From Candidatus Zixiibacteriota bacterium (GTDB taxonomy: Bacteria > RBG-13-66-14 > B26-G2 > WVWN01), in contig JAUWLW010000063.1 in NCBI GenBank assembly GCA_030613505.1, positions 1-13,272 of the forward strand: a stretch of 13,272 bases of DNA, in the 5' to 3' direction. This document shows, piece after piece, positions 1-7,414 of this stretch. The notes under the pieces are model-generated. The model made no database searches and had not been told where the DNA came from. It worked only from the letters and a program-made list of their open reading frames with translations. Positions within the stretch are counted from its first letter, which is position 1. Every line of letters starts with the position of its first letter. A program made the translations under genes and the position numbers.

Positions 1-915
1 GACGTAGCCGAACTTCTCCTCCACGTCCTTGACCAACTTCTCGGATAACACGCGGAGCGGTATGTTCATCGGGCAGGCGCGCTCGCACTCGCCGCACTCG
101 ACGCAGCGGCCCGCGGTGTGGAAGACGCGCACCAGATGGAAGGCGACCAGGTCCTCCTCCGCCGTCGCGGGGCCGATCCACGCCGGGTTGCGCTGTTCGG
201 CGAAGCACTCCTCGCAGTAGCAGGCCGGGCAGACCTGGCGGCAGGCGTAGCAGCGGATGCAGCGGCCCAGCTCCTCGGCGACCCAGGCCCACCGCTGCTC
301 GCTCGAACGCGCCTCGTGCTCGCGGACGCGCGCGTACCGGTCCGCTTCGGCCGGCGGCGCGGCCGCGCCGTAGGTTACGTCAGCCAGCGGCGGCTCGAGC
401 CTCGTGCAAACCGCGCAGCTCGCGTCGACGTAGTCGCCGAGGGGCAGCCGCTCCTCGCCGCCGTCGGTTGTCGTCACGACTATCGCGTCGCTTTCTACGT
501 TCGCATCTCTGACGCGGTAAGCGCCGACGGCTTCGTAAACCTTTCCCCGGGCCACCATCGGCGAGCAGTTGACGCCGATGACGTAAACGTCGTCCCGACG
601 GAATTGATTCTCCTGGATGTACGTCACGAGCGCGCGGGCGTCGCACGGCTTCGCGACGACGGCGACCTTCCGCGCCTTCTCGGCGTCGAAGTCGCGCCGC
701 TTGCGGCGGTCGCGTATATATTCCAGGACGTAGCGCGCGAGGCCCGCGGCGCAGTACCGGTTCCAAATCAACTTTTCGGCGTCGGCCGCGTCTTTTACCA
801 GCGCCGGCCTGGCGGTGAGCGGGACCGTCCCCTCAACGAAGCCGATTACGACTTCGGCCTCGCCCGACGTGAGCAACTCCCCGGCTTTCGCTCGGATTTC
901 TTTTTCCACCGTCAT
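1..915 (-). CDS. FrhB/FdhB-like 4Fe-4S dicluster protein, 3' end outside window
   Basis: This is the first 305 residues; the C-terminus lies beyond the window edge. The N-terminal part resembles the beta-subunit family of F420-hydrogenase and formate dehydrogenase (KPCDARAL at 89-96, VIGVNCSPM at 112-120, CAVC at 167-170). Two 4Fe-4S ferredoxin motifs follow: C219/C222/C225/C229-P and C271/C274/C277/C281-P. The linker between them carries three more cysteines (C232, C234, C237). Proteins of this type pass electrons between a hydride-handling subunit and Hdr/MvhD, which fits its place as the last visible gene of the hdr operon. The ATG at 915 is the only sensible start, because an in-frame stop lies 21 nt upstream and the previous gene ends 11 nt away. 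No strong ribosome site is visible, so it may rely on coupling. It could be a FlxB/FlxC-type subunit rather than true FrhB. I see no signal peptide or membrane segment. Confidence 0.85.
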   Translation of the reverse strand, partial: MTVEKEIRAKAGELLTSGEAEVVIGFVEGTVPLTARPALVKDAADAEKLIWNRYCAAGLARYVLEYIRDRRKRRDFDAEKARKVAVVAKPCDARALVTYIQENQFRRDDVYVIGVNCSPMVARGKVYEAVGAYRVRDANVESDAIVVTTTDGGEERLPLGDYVDASCAVCTRLEPPLADVTYGAAAPPAEADRYARVREHEARSSEQRWAWVAEELGRCIRCYACRQVCPACYCEECFAEQRNPAWIGPATAEEDLVAFHLVRVFHTAGRCVECGECERACPMNIPLRVLSEKLVKDVEEKFGYV

Positions 916-926
916 AAAAGCGTCGA

Positions 927-1289
927 TTAGAGCCTCTTAACCTCTCGCCGGATGTCGTCCAAAGTCGTCCGCGGGTTTTGCGACTCGACGACGTCCCAAA
1001 GTTTTTTAAGGTCGTCGCACGCGTACTCGTCGCAGTACGCGCAGTTGGCGACGTCCTTCTCGCGGCAGCAGTCTTTCATTCGGCATTGCGTGCACCAGGT
1101 GAAGAGGCGCTTCTCCGTCTGGGTGCAGCTGTAGCAGATTACGTCCTCGGGCGTGAGTGGCTCGTCGGCGGTCGACCACTCCTCGGCCGTCTTGGCGAGC
1201 AGCTCCGCGTCGCCGGTTTGCGTCCCGACGAAGGCCGGACAGGAGGCGCAGTCGAGGCCGCAGAACGCGATTATCTTTTCCTCGGCCAT
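927..1289 (-). CDS. DUF3795 cysteine-rich protein (copy 2)
   Basis: A 120-residue cysteine-rich protein of the DUF3795 type. The N-terminus has an AFCGLDCASCPAF motif (C10, C14, C17). C52/C55, C66/C69/C74/C75 and C83/C86/C91 follow; this spacing suggests bound iron-sulfur clusters or zinc. The biochemical role of the family is unknown. I chose the ATG at 1289 because it lines up with the start of the neighbouring paralogue. It overlaps the upstream gene's TGA by one base (TGATG) and has an AAGGGG ribosome site just upstream. The reading frame stays open further upstream, but that part only runs antiphase through the neighbour. By hand alignment it is about 40-45% identical to the preceding gene, so the two are a tandem duplication. 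Its place between mvhD and an FrhB-like gene suggests an accessory or maturation role in the Hdr complex; that is inference. Confidence 0.87.
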   Translation of the reverse strand: MAEEKIIAFCGLDCASCPAFVGTQTGDAELLAKTAEEWSTADEPLTPEDVICYSCTQTEKRLFTWCTQCRMKDCCREKDVANCAYCDEYACDDLKKLWDVVESQNPRTTLDDIRREVKRL

Positions 1290-1645
1290 CACGACCCCTT
1301 GAGGATCCGGCGGATTTCCTCCAGCGTCGTCTTGGCGTCGACGCACATCGACCACGGCTTCTCGAGCTTGTCGCAGGGGAATTCGTCGCAGTGGGCGCAA
1401 TTTTCGACGCCCTTCACGAAGGCGCATTGCCGGACGTCACAATCCTGGCAAAACTTGGCGGCCCTTTTGTCCTCGTAGATGCAGCCGTCGCACCATAGGT
1501 CCGCGGCCGTGAGCGGGTACTCGTCGGAGGACCATTCTTTCGCTTGCTTCGAGACCGCCTTCTCGTCGTCCGCCAGCGTCGCCTTGAACGCCGGGCACTC
1601 CGTACACAGGATCCCGCAGAAGGCGATCATTTTTTCGTCGGCCAT
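1289..1645 (-). CDS. DUF3795 cysteine-rich protein (copy 1)
   Basis: A 118-residue DUF3795-type protein and the tandem paralogue of the next gene. Cysteines C10, C14, C17, C52, C55, C66, C69, C74, C83, C86 and C91 sit at exactly the same positions as in the second copy with no gaps. The other copy alone has C75, and this one alone has C101. The fixed cysteine ladder implies a metal-binding fold kept under selection in both copies. A very strong Shine-Dalgarno (TAAGGAGGG, 1653-1661) precedes the ATG, so this gene starts a new translational unit 30 nt after mvhD and feeds the second copy through a one-base stop/start overlap. No function is established for the family. The AFCG..C..C start is typical of it and makes the assignment firm. 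Confidence 0.87.
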   Translation of the reverse strand: MADEKMIAFCGILCTECPAFKATLADDEKAVSKQAKEWSSDEYPLTAADLWCDGCIYEDKRAAKFCQDCDVRQCAFVKGVENCAHCDEFPCDKLEKPWSMCVDAKTTLEEIRRILKGS

Positions 1646-1652
1646 TTAACGA

Positions 1653-1661
1653 CCCTCCTTA
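1653..1661 (-). promoter_or_regulatory. Strong ribosome binding site of the DUF3795 pair
   Basis: On the minus strand this reads TAAGGAGGG, nearly the full anti-16S complement, about 7 nt before the ATG at 1645. It is the best ribosome site in the minus-strand operon and much better than those of mvhD, hdrB and hdrC, so the DUF3795 proteins may be made in higher amounts than their neighbours. Confidence 0.7.
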
Positions 1662-1675
1662 AGCTTTACGAGCGT

Positions 1676-2125
1676 TTAAACTTTTTCCGGTTCCGCGTAT
1701 TTTTTAACCATCCGCTTCGCCGGTCCCAACTCGCGGACGCGGTCCACGACGGTCTTGATTACGTCGGCGTACTTACCGCCCTCGCTGGCGGATATCCAGG
1801 AGAAGTTGACGCGCCCGGGCTCAAGGCCGAAGTACTCGACGAAGTCCTTGAGGAGCGTGAAGCGGCGCCGCGCGGCGTAGTTGCCGGCGATGTAGTGGCA
1901 GTCGCCCGGGTGGCAGCCGGAAACCAGCACGCCGTCCCAGCCCTCCAGCAAGGCGCGTATCACGTAAAGCGGTTTGACTCGCGCCGAGCACGGGACCTTG
2001 ACGACGCGCACGTTGGGCGGGTACTGCAACCGCGAGACGCCCGCCAGGTCCGCGCCCGCGTAGCTGCACCACGTGCACAGGAACGCGAGGATCTTAGGTT
2101 CCCAGTCTTTACCGTTGTCGGCCAT
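1676..2125 (-). CDS. mvhD: MvhD/FlpD-type [2Fe-2S] subunit of Hdr complex
   Basis: A 149-residue protein of the methyl-viologen-reducing hydrogenase delta-subunit family (hydrogenase iron-sulfur subunit). All family signatures are present: FLCTWCSYAGAD with C17 and C20, PCSAR with C46, and GCHPGDCHY with C71 and C76. These cysteines hold a [2Fe-2S] cluster in known members. The protein is the electron bridge between an input module (hydrogenase, formate dehydrogenase or NAD(P)H oxidoreductase) and HdrA. Length is normal and no extra domain is fused. It follows hdrA in the same direction, separated by 136 nt of palindromic repeats. The ATG at 2125 is the only possible start. Its ribosome site (GGGAG) is only 2 nt from the ATG and directly abuts a hairpin. 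No hydrogenase large subunit is in the window, so the input partner is probably the FrhB-like protein and genes beyond position 1. Confidence 0.95.
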   Translation of the reverse strand: MADNGKDWEPKILAFLCTWCSYAGADLAGVSRLQYPPNVRVVKVPCSARVKPLYVIRALLEGWDGVLVSGCHPGDCHYIAGNYAARRRFTLLKDFVEYFGLEPGRVNFSWISASEGGKYADVIKTVVDRVRELGPAKRMVKKYAEPEKV

Positions 2126-2132
2126 GTCTCCC

Positions 2133-2150
2133 GTCGGCCTGAAGGCCGAC
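2133..2150. repeat. Perfect hairpin next to the mvhD ribosome site
   Basis: GTCGGCCTGAAGGCCGAC is a perfect inverted repeat: 8-bp arms and a 2-nt turn, or 7-bp arms with a TGAA loop. Its CTGAAG centre is the same as in the two larger hairpins at 2174-2193 and 2237-2256 although the stem bases differ. On the mvhD transcript it ends one base before GGGAG, the only ribosome site for mvhD. Confidence 0.75.
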
Positions 2151-2198
2151 GTTAACGCTTCGCCGCTGATTCTCCGGCGGCTAAAGCCGCCGGTATCG
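2147..2198. repeat. 52-nt palindromic repeat, copy A
   Basis: The unit starts CGACGTTAACGCT and ends with the 20-nt palindrome CCGGCGGCTAAAGCCGCCGG (2174-2193) plus TATCG. It matches copy B, 63 nt further on, at 46 of 52 positions by direct comparison with no gaps. It is REP-like: intergenic, palindromic and repeated. I found no third full copy in this window. Confidence 0.8.
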
Positions 2199-2209
2199 AG
2201 TTATTTACC

Positions 2210-2261
2210 CGACGTTAACGCTGCGCGGTTGAGGCTCCGGCGGCTGAAGCCGCCGGTATCG
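2210..2261. repeat. 52-nt palindromic repeat, copy B
   Basis: Second copy of the unit, with the palindrome CCGGCGGCTGAAGCCGCCGG at 2237-2256. It ends on the base directly after the hdrA stop codon (2262-2264), so the hdrA mRNA runs straight into the hairpin. Such elements can stabilise an upstream message or lower expression of the downstream gene, here mvhD. No U-run follows, so it is not a classical terminator. Confidence 0.8.
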
Positions 2262-5200
2262 TTATAGCGCCGTGATGGCGTCCAGCAGTTGTTCATCGGT
2301 TATGCCGGCGATATCTACCGCCGCGGACCAGCAGGCCGCGGCGCAGCTGCCGCACCCCTTGCACAGGCCGGCGTTGACCTCCGCCAACATCTTTTCCTTG
2401 TTGACCTCAATCGCGCCGTAGGGGCACACGCGCTCGCACGTCCCGCAGGCGATGCAGCGCCGCTCGTTCACGACGGCGACGCGGCCTTCGGCCTTTATCG
2501 TGGGCTTGGCGAGTATGGTCGCCGCCCGGGCGGCCGCGGCCTGCGCCTGCGCGATGGACTCCTCGATCGTCTTGGGGTTGTGCGCCAGGCCGCAGACGAA
2601 AACGCCTTCGGTCGCGAAGTCCACCGGCCTGAGTTTCATATGCGCCTCGAGGAAGAAGCCGTCCGCCGTGAGCGGGACCTTGAGCATCTCGGCCAGTTCC
2701 TTGTTGGCCTGGGCGTCGGGCCACGTCCCCTGCGCCAGCGCGACCAGGCCGACCTCGATTTCCACGTCCTCGCCCAGGATGATGTCGTACCATTTGACCT
2801 TCACTTTATCGCCCTGCGGCGCGACGGTCGGCTTGTTCTCCGGATCGAACCGCGCGAAGAAGACGCCTTTCTCGCGGGCCTCGCGGTAGAGGTCCTCGGC
2901 CTCGCCGTACGTCCGCAGGTCTCGGTAAAGTACGTAGACGTCCGCTTCGGCCTCGAGCTCTTTTAATTTAAGGGCGTTCTTTACGGCCTCGGTGCAGCAC
3001 ACGCGCGAGCAGTAGGGGTGTTCGTCGTCGCGGGAGCCGACGCACTGGATCATGACGACGCTTGCGGCGTCGTGCGGGACCTTGCCCGCGGCCAGCGCCT
3101 CCTCCAGCTCGCGCTGCGATACGACGCGGTCGCTCGAGCCGTAACCGAACTCGTCGTGCTCGGCCATCCGCGCGCCCGTCGCGACGACTACGACGCCGTG
3201 CTCGAGCTCGTGCTCGCCATTCTTATCCTCGACGACCGAGACGTAGTTGCCGACGAAGCCGGACACCGACTTGAGCTTGGCGCCGGCGAAGAGTTTTATC
3301 TTGTCGTGGCCTTTGACCTTGGCGACGAATTCGTCGAGGAACGGCCCCACTACGGCGCCGCCCGGCAGGTATTTGATGTGATGGAGGTGGCCGCCGAGCT
3401 CGTTTTCCTTTTCCACCAGATATGTCTCGAAGCCCTGGTCGGCGAGGCCGAGGGCCGCGGTCATCCCCGCGGCGCCGCCGCCCACCACCAGCGCCGTCTG
3501 CGTAACCGGCAGTTCGATGTCGGTCAGCGGCGTGAGGTTGACGGCTCGCGCGACCGCCATCCGCACCAGCTCCTTAGCCTTGGCGGTGGCCTCCGCCGGC
3601 TGCTTCATGTGGACCCACGAGCAGTGCTCGCGGATGTTGGCCATCTCGAAGAGGTAGGGGTTAAGGCCGGACTCGCGGAGGGTCTCGCGGAAGAGAGGCT
3701 CGTGCGTGCGCGGCGTGCAGGAGGCGACGACGACGCGGTTGAGGTTGTGCTCGTCGATTTTCTCGGCGATGAGCTTCTGCGTGTCCTCGGAGCAGGTGAA
3801 GAGGTTGCGCTCGGTGTACGTAACCCAGGGCAGCGTCTCGGCGTACTCGACGACGGCGGGCACGTCCACGACGCCGCCGATGTTGATGCCGCAATGGCAG
3901 ATGAAGACGCCCACGCGCGGCGGCTCGCCCTTGATGTCCCGCTCGGCCGGGAAGGAGGCCTCCGTCGTCTCCGTCCAGCGGGCCGGCGCGACGGTCGCGG
4001 AGGCCCGCGCCGCGGCCGCGGATGCCTGCGTCACCGACTCCGGGATGTCTTTTGGGCCGGCGACGGCGCCGGCGGCGAAGACGCCCGCTCGGGACGTATC
4101 CGTAGGCCGGAAGGGCGGCGACGCGACGAAGTCGTACTTATCGACTTCCAGGCCGAGCCGCTCGAGCATGGCCTTGGTATCGGCGTCGACCGTAAGGCCC
4201 ACCGAGAGCACGACCAGGTCGAACTCCTCGCGGGAGAAGGCGCCGGCCTCGTCCTCGTATTTCAAGACGAGCTTGCCGTTCTCGCGCTCGACGCTGTCGA
4301 CGCGCGAGCGGATGAAGCGGACGCCGTACTCGCTCTCGGCGCGGTCGATGTAGCGGTCGAACTCCTTGCCGAAGGACCGCATGTCCATGAAGAAGATCGT
4401 GGGCTCGACGTTGGCGTCGTGTTCCCGGGCGATGACGGCCTGCTTCGTGGCGTACATACAGCACACCGACGAGCAGTAGCCGCGATTGACGGTGGTATCC
4501 CGCGAGCCGACGCACTGCAGCCACGCGACCTTCACCGGCGCGGCGCCGTCGCTTTGGCGCTGGAGGTGGCCGCCGAACGGCCCGGAGGCCGAGAGCAGCC
4601 GTTCGAATTCGATGGAGGTTACGACGTCGCCGAGGCGGCCGTAGCCGTACTCGCTCTTGAGCGCGGCGTCGAACTCCTCGAAGCCGGGCGCCAGGACCAC
4701 GGCGCCGACCGGAATCTCTTCTATCTTCTCGACGTCGAAATGCCGGATGGCCTCCGGCTCGCAGGCCGCGACGCACTCCAAACATTCCGAGCAAAGGCCG
4801 CAGCTCAGGCAGCGCTTCGCCTCGGCGACGGCCTGCTCCTCCGTCAGGCCCAGCTCTACCTCGTCGAAGTTGCCCTCTCGTTTCGCGGGCGGGAGCTCGG
4901 CCATCTCGGCTCGAGGCGTCGGCGCGGCCTCGTCCTTGGGAACGTCCTTGGATTCGACTGCCGGAAGGGCCGACGGCTCGGGTACCGGATACTCGCCGCC
5001 GTTGAGGTAGTCGATTATGCCGCGGGCGGCGCGGCGGCCTTGCGCCATGGCCTCGGTAACCATACCCGGGCCGGTGACCATATCGCCGCCGGCGAAGACG
5101 CCGGCGCGGCCGGTCATGCCGGTCTTCTCGTCGACCTCTACGGTACGCCATTTCGTAAGGCAAATCGCCTCGTCGGCGTCGAGGTGGTCTATGGCCGGCG

Positions 5201-6704
5201 CCTGGCTTATGGCCGGGATGACCATGTCGAGCTCGACGTCGTAGGTGTCGCCCTCGATGGGGACCGGGCGCCGGCGGCCGCTCTCGTCCGGTTCGCCCAG
5301 CTCCATCCGCTGGAGGCGCATGCCGACGACGCGGCCTTCTTTACCGAAGATATCGTCGGGCGCCGTCAACAGCTCGAGACCCACGCCCTCGCGCAGCGCC
5401 TCGTCGATTTCCAATTCGTCCGCCGGCATCTCCTTCCGCGTGCGGCGGTAGAAGATCGTAACGTCGGCGCCGAGGCGCTTGGCCGTCCGCGCGGCGTCAA
5501 CGGCGGCGTTGCCCCCTCCTATTACCGCGACCTTCTTCCCGACTCGAACTTCGCCTTTCTGGTTGAACTCCCGCAGGAACTCGACGGCGCCGACGACGCC
5601 TTCCAATTCCTCGCCCTCGCAGCGGAGCTTGAGGCTTTCGTGGGCGCCGACGCCGACGAAGGCCGCCTTGTAGCCGTCCTCGAGCAGGTCGTCGAGCGTG
5701 AAGGTCTTACCCAGTTCGGCGTTGTAGTGGAACCGGATGCCGAGCTTCTCCAGGAAGCCGACGTCGCGGTCCAGCACGTCGCGGGGGAGGCGGTAGGTCG
5801 GGATGCCGACGCGCAGCATGCCGCCGGCGAACGGCAGCGCCTCGAAGATGTGGACCTCGTAGCCGGCGAAGGCGAGGTCGTGGGAGCAGGTGAGGCCCGC
5901 GGGCCCCGCGCCGACGACGGCCACGCGCTCGGCCTTCTTCTCAATTTCGTAGTCGTCGACGTACGAGTACTCCGGCTCGTTGGCGACTTCCCAGTCGGCG
6001 GCGAAGCGCTTGAGCGCGCGGATGGATACCGCCGCGTCCACCTCGCCGCGGAGGCACTCCTCCTCGCAGGGGTGATGGCACACGCGGCCGCACACGCCGG
6101 GGAGCGGGTTCTGCTTGCGGATGAGCGCGAGGGCTTCTTTAAATTTGCCCTCGGCGATGAGGGCGACGTAGCCCTGCGCCGCCTGGTCGACGGGGCAGGC
6201 GCTGCGGCACGGCGCTTTGCCGCGCTTCGTGATGGCGAAGCAGTTGGGGATGGCCTGGGCGTACGGTCGGTAGATGGCGCGCCGCTGGACCAGGCCCACC
6301 TCGTACTCGTCCGGGTACTCCACCGGGCACACGGAGACGCAGTCGGTGCAGCCGGTGCAGGCGTCGAGGTCGACGTAGCGGGCGTGGCGCCGGACGTGGG
6401 CGGTGAAGTTGCCCGCCTCGCCCTCCAGCTTCTCGAGTTCGGCCAGCGTGAGAATTTCGACGTTCTCGTGGCGGCCGGCCTCGACCAGCTTGGGCGCCAG
6501 GATGCACATCGAGCAGTCGTTGGTGGGGAAGGTCTTGTCGAGCTGGGCCATCGTCCCGCCGATGGCGGCGCCCTTCTCGACGAGGTATACCTTGACGCCG
6601 GCGTTGGCCAGGTCGAGCGCGGCCTGGATGCCGGCGACGCCGCCGCCCACCACCATCGCCGCGCCTATGGCGTTACAAGGGGTTTCGGATGAGGTGTTAA
6701 CCAT
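2262..6704 (-). CDS. hdrA: Giant HdrA: tandem HdrA cores with inserted GltD-like NADPH module
   Basis: A 1480-residue flavin/iron-sulfur protein, more than twice the usual HdrA (~650). Core 1: FAD motif VVGGGVAG (18-25), ferredoxin motif C116/C119/C122/C126. A GltD/NfnL-like module is inserted at about 165-570: Cys-rich helical domain (C166, C170, C205, C209, C213, C217), FAD site VVGAGPAG (263-270), NADPH site VIGGGNAA (394-401) with YRRTRKEMPA (419-428), typical for the 2'-phosphate. Then come cysteines 632-648, CVGSRD (731-736) and YCSSVCC (743-749). Core 2 (about 931-1480) begins with the HdrA N-terminal domain (C937, C939, C971, C996), FAD site VVGGGAAG (1073-1080), CVGSRD (1221-1226), and two 4Fe-4S motifs at 1417-1427 and 1448-1458. 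Three FADs, NADPH and several clusters suggest electron bifurcation between NADPH, ferredoxin and the HdrB substrate. The ATG at 6704 overlaps the upstream stop (TAATG) and has GAGGA upstream. The role is inferred; the family is certain. Confidence 0.95.
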   Translation of the reverse strand: MVNTSSETPCNAIGAAMVVGGGVAGIQAALDLANAGVKVYLVEKGAAIGGTMAQLDKTFPTNDCSMCILAPKLVEAGRHENVEILTLAELEKLEGEAGNFTAHVRRHARYVDLDACTGCTDCVSVCPVEYPDEYEVGLVQRRAIYRPYAQAIPNCFAITKRGKAPCRSACPVDQAAQGYVALIAEGKFKEALALIRKQNPLPGVCGRVCHHPCEEECLRGEVDAAVSIRALKRFAADWEVANEPEYSYVDDYEIEKKAERVAVVGAGPAGLTCSHDLAFAGYEVHIFEALPFAGGMLRVGIPTYRLPRDVLDRDVGFLEKLGIRFHYNAELGKTFTLDDLLEDGYKAAFVGVGAHESLKLRCEGEELEGVVGAVEFLREFNQKGEVRVGKKVAVIGGGNAAVDAARTAKRLGADVTIFYRRTRKEMPADELEIDEALREGVGLELLTAPDDIFGKEGRVVGMRLQRMELGEPDESGRRRPVPIEGDTYDVELDMVIPAISQAPAIDHLDADEAICLTKWRTVEVDEKTGMTGRAGVFAGGDMVTGPGMVTEAMAQGRRAARGIIDYLNGGEYPVPEPSALPAVESKDVPKDEAAPTPRAEMAELPPAKREGNFDEVELGLTEEQAVAEAKRCLSCGLCSECLECVAACEPEAIRHFDVEKIEEIPVGAVVLAPGFEEFDAALKSEYGYGRLGDVVTSIEFERLLSASGPFGGHLQRQSDGAAPVKVAWLQCVGSRDTTVNRGYCSSVCCMYATKQAVIAREHDANVEPTIFFMDMRSFGKEFDRYIDRAESEYGVRFIRSRVDSVERENGKLVLKYEDEAGAFSREEFDLVVLSVGLTVDADTKAMLERLGLEVDKYDFVASPPFRPTDTSRAGVFAAGAVAGPKDIPESVTQASAAAARASATVAPARWTETTEASFPAERDIKGEPPRVGVFICHCGINIGGVVDVPAVVEYAETLPWVTYTERNLFTCSEDTQKLIAEKIDEHNLNRVVVASCTPRTHEPLFRETLRESGLNPYLFEMANIREHCSWVHMKQPAEATAKAKELVRMAVARAVNLTPLTDIELPVTQTALVVGGGAAGMTAALGLADQGFETYLVEKENELGGHLHHIKYLPGGAVVGPFLDEFVAKVKGHDKIKLFAGAKLKSVSGFVGNYVSVVEDKNGEHELEHGVVVVATGARMAEHDEFGYGSSDRVVSQRELEEALAAGKVPHDAASVVMIQCVGSRDDEHPYCSRVCCTEAVKNALKLKELEAEADVYVLYRDLRTYGEAEDLYREAREKGVFFARFDPENKPTVAPQGDKVKVKWYDIILGEDVEIEVGLVALAQGTWPDAQANKELAEMLKVPLTADGFFLEAHMKLRPVDFATEGVFVCGLAHNPKTIEESIAQAQAAAARAATILAKPTIKAEGRVAVVNERRCIACGTCERVCPYGAIEVNKEKMLAEVNAGLCKGCGSCAAACWSAAVDIAGITDEQLLDAITAL

Positions 6705-7066
6705 TATTCCTCGCCGCGGATGCGGATGCGAGCTTCCTCTACGATCCAGATTTCGCCGGCGGGGGGTTCTTTATCCAAACGCGGTATCAATCCTCGGACG
6801 TTATTAATAACGTAATCTTTATCTTGCTTCGCGTAGCGGAGGACTATTATACCGGCGTGGGTGCCCGGCGGGTATTCCCTTATATCAGCAAACGACAAGT
6901 CCAACGTGACTAAAATTAAACCCTCGGTCCGGCAAAACGAAAAAACCTCTGCGTCGGACTTTCCGCCCAACCCTTCCCCGATTACCGTTTCGGCGGCGTG
7001 CCCGGCGGCGATGAATAACGCCGTTAAGTCCGCGGGTAGGTTTTCGTCCAACTTCAAACGCGTCAA
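6704..7066 (-). CDS. DUF5615 PIN-like protein, putative toxin
   Basis: A 120-residue protein of the DUF5615 PIN-like type, the usual partner of DUF433 in toxin-antitoxin-type pairs and thought to be a ribonuclease. Visible motifs are LDENLP near the N-terminus (D7, E8), GGKSDAEV (D38) and LVTLDLSFADIREYPPG (D56, D61), followed by GIIVLR. Family members commonly read DxDF at the third motif; here it is DLSF, so one acidic residue is replaced by S58. It starts with TTG at 7066, behind GGGAG in the tail of the DUF433 gene, so the pair is coupled. Its stop overlaps the hdrA start by one base, and the hdrA ribosome site lies inside its last codons. Base composition is AT-richer than in the hdr genes, which suggests separate origin. 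No toxin activity can be shown from sequence. Confidence 0.85.
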   Translation of the reverse strand: MTRLKLDENLPADLTALFIAAGHAAETVIGEGLGGKSDAEVFSFCRTEGLILVTLDLSFADIREYPPGTHAGIIVLRYAKQDKDYVINNVRGLIPRLDKEPPAGEIWIVEEARIRIRGEE

Positions 7067-7069
7067 CTT

Positions 7070-7315
<246 letters not shown>

Positions 7316-7326
7316 TTACAGCGTTC

Positions 7327-7407
7327 CTAAGCCACCGGATCGGCGACGCCGCCGCCCACCACCATCGCGGCCCCTACGACGCCTTTACATTTATTTTCGG
7401 AGGCCAT
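7327..7407 (-). pseudogene. hdrA 5'-end remnant (22 codons of homology)
   Basis: Read on the minus strand from the ATG at 7407, this gives MASENKCKGVVGAAMVVGGG followed by VADPVA and a TAG. The complete hdrA begins MVNTSSETPCNAIGAAMVVG and continues GGVAGIQ, so the first FAD motif is shared in the same frame. A perfect 28-nt match links 7341-7368 with 6632-6659; homology fades on both sides. After GVA the remnant leaves the HdrA sequence and stops within five codons. It is therefore a truncated second 5' end of a hdrA gene, not a working enzyme. The differing first 11 codons argue for a divergent hdrA source rather than a fresh duplication. A leader-peptide role for the 26-residue product is possible but unsupported; no clear ribosome site precedes it. 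Confidence 0.8.
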
Positions 7408-7414
7408 TTCGACA

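Noticed and set aside
118-930. Plus-strand 270-codon frame opposite the FrhB-like gene
   Set aside because: Antisense shadow; the minus frame shows clear ferredoxin motifs, while this one has none.
2147-2261. Two spaced direct repeats as a mini CRISPR array
   Set aside because: Only two units, imperfect, too long (52 nt) with an 11-nt spacer, and dominated by a palindrome; a REP-like element fits better.
2073-2267. Plus-strand 64-codon frame with a repeated peptide (LRRLKPPVS twice)
   Set aside because: The peptide repeat simply reflects the 63-nt spacing of the palindromic repeats, a multiple of three. The frame starts inside mvhD and has no ribosome site.
3018-6692. Long open frame of 1224 codons on the plus strand opposite hdrA
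   Set aside because: It is antisense to the clear HdrA frame, rich in R, A, V, D and L without motifs, and is a by-product of high GC at third codon positions.
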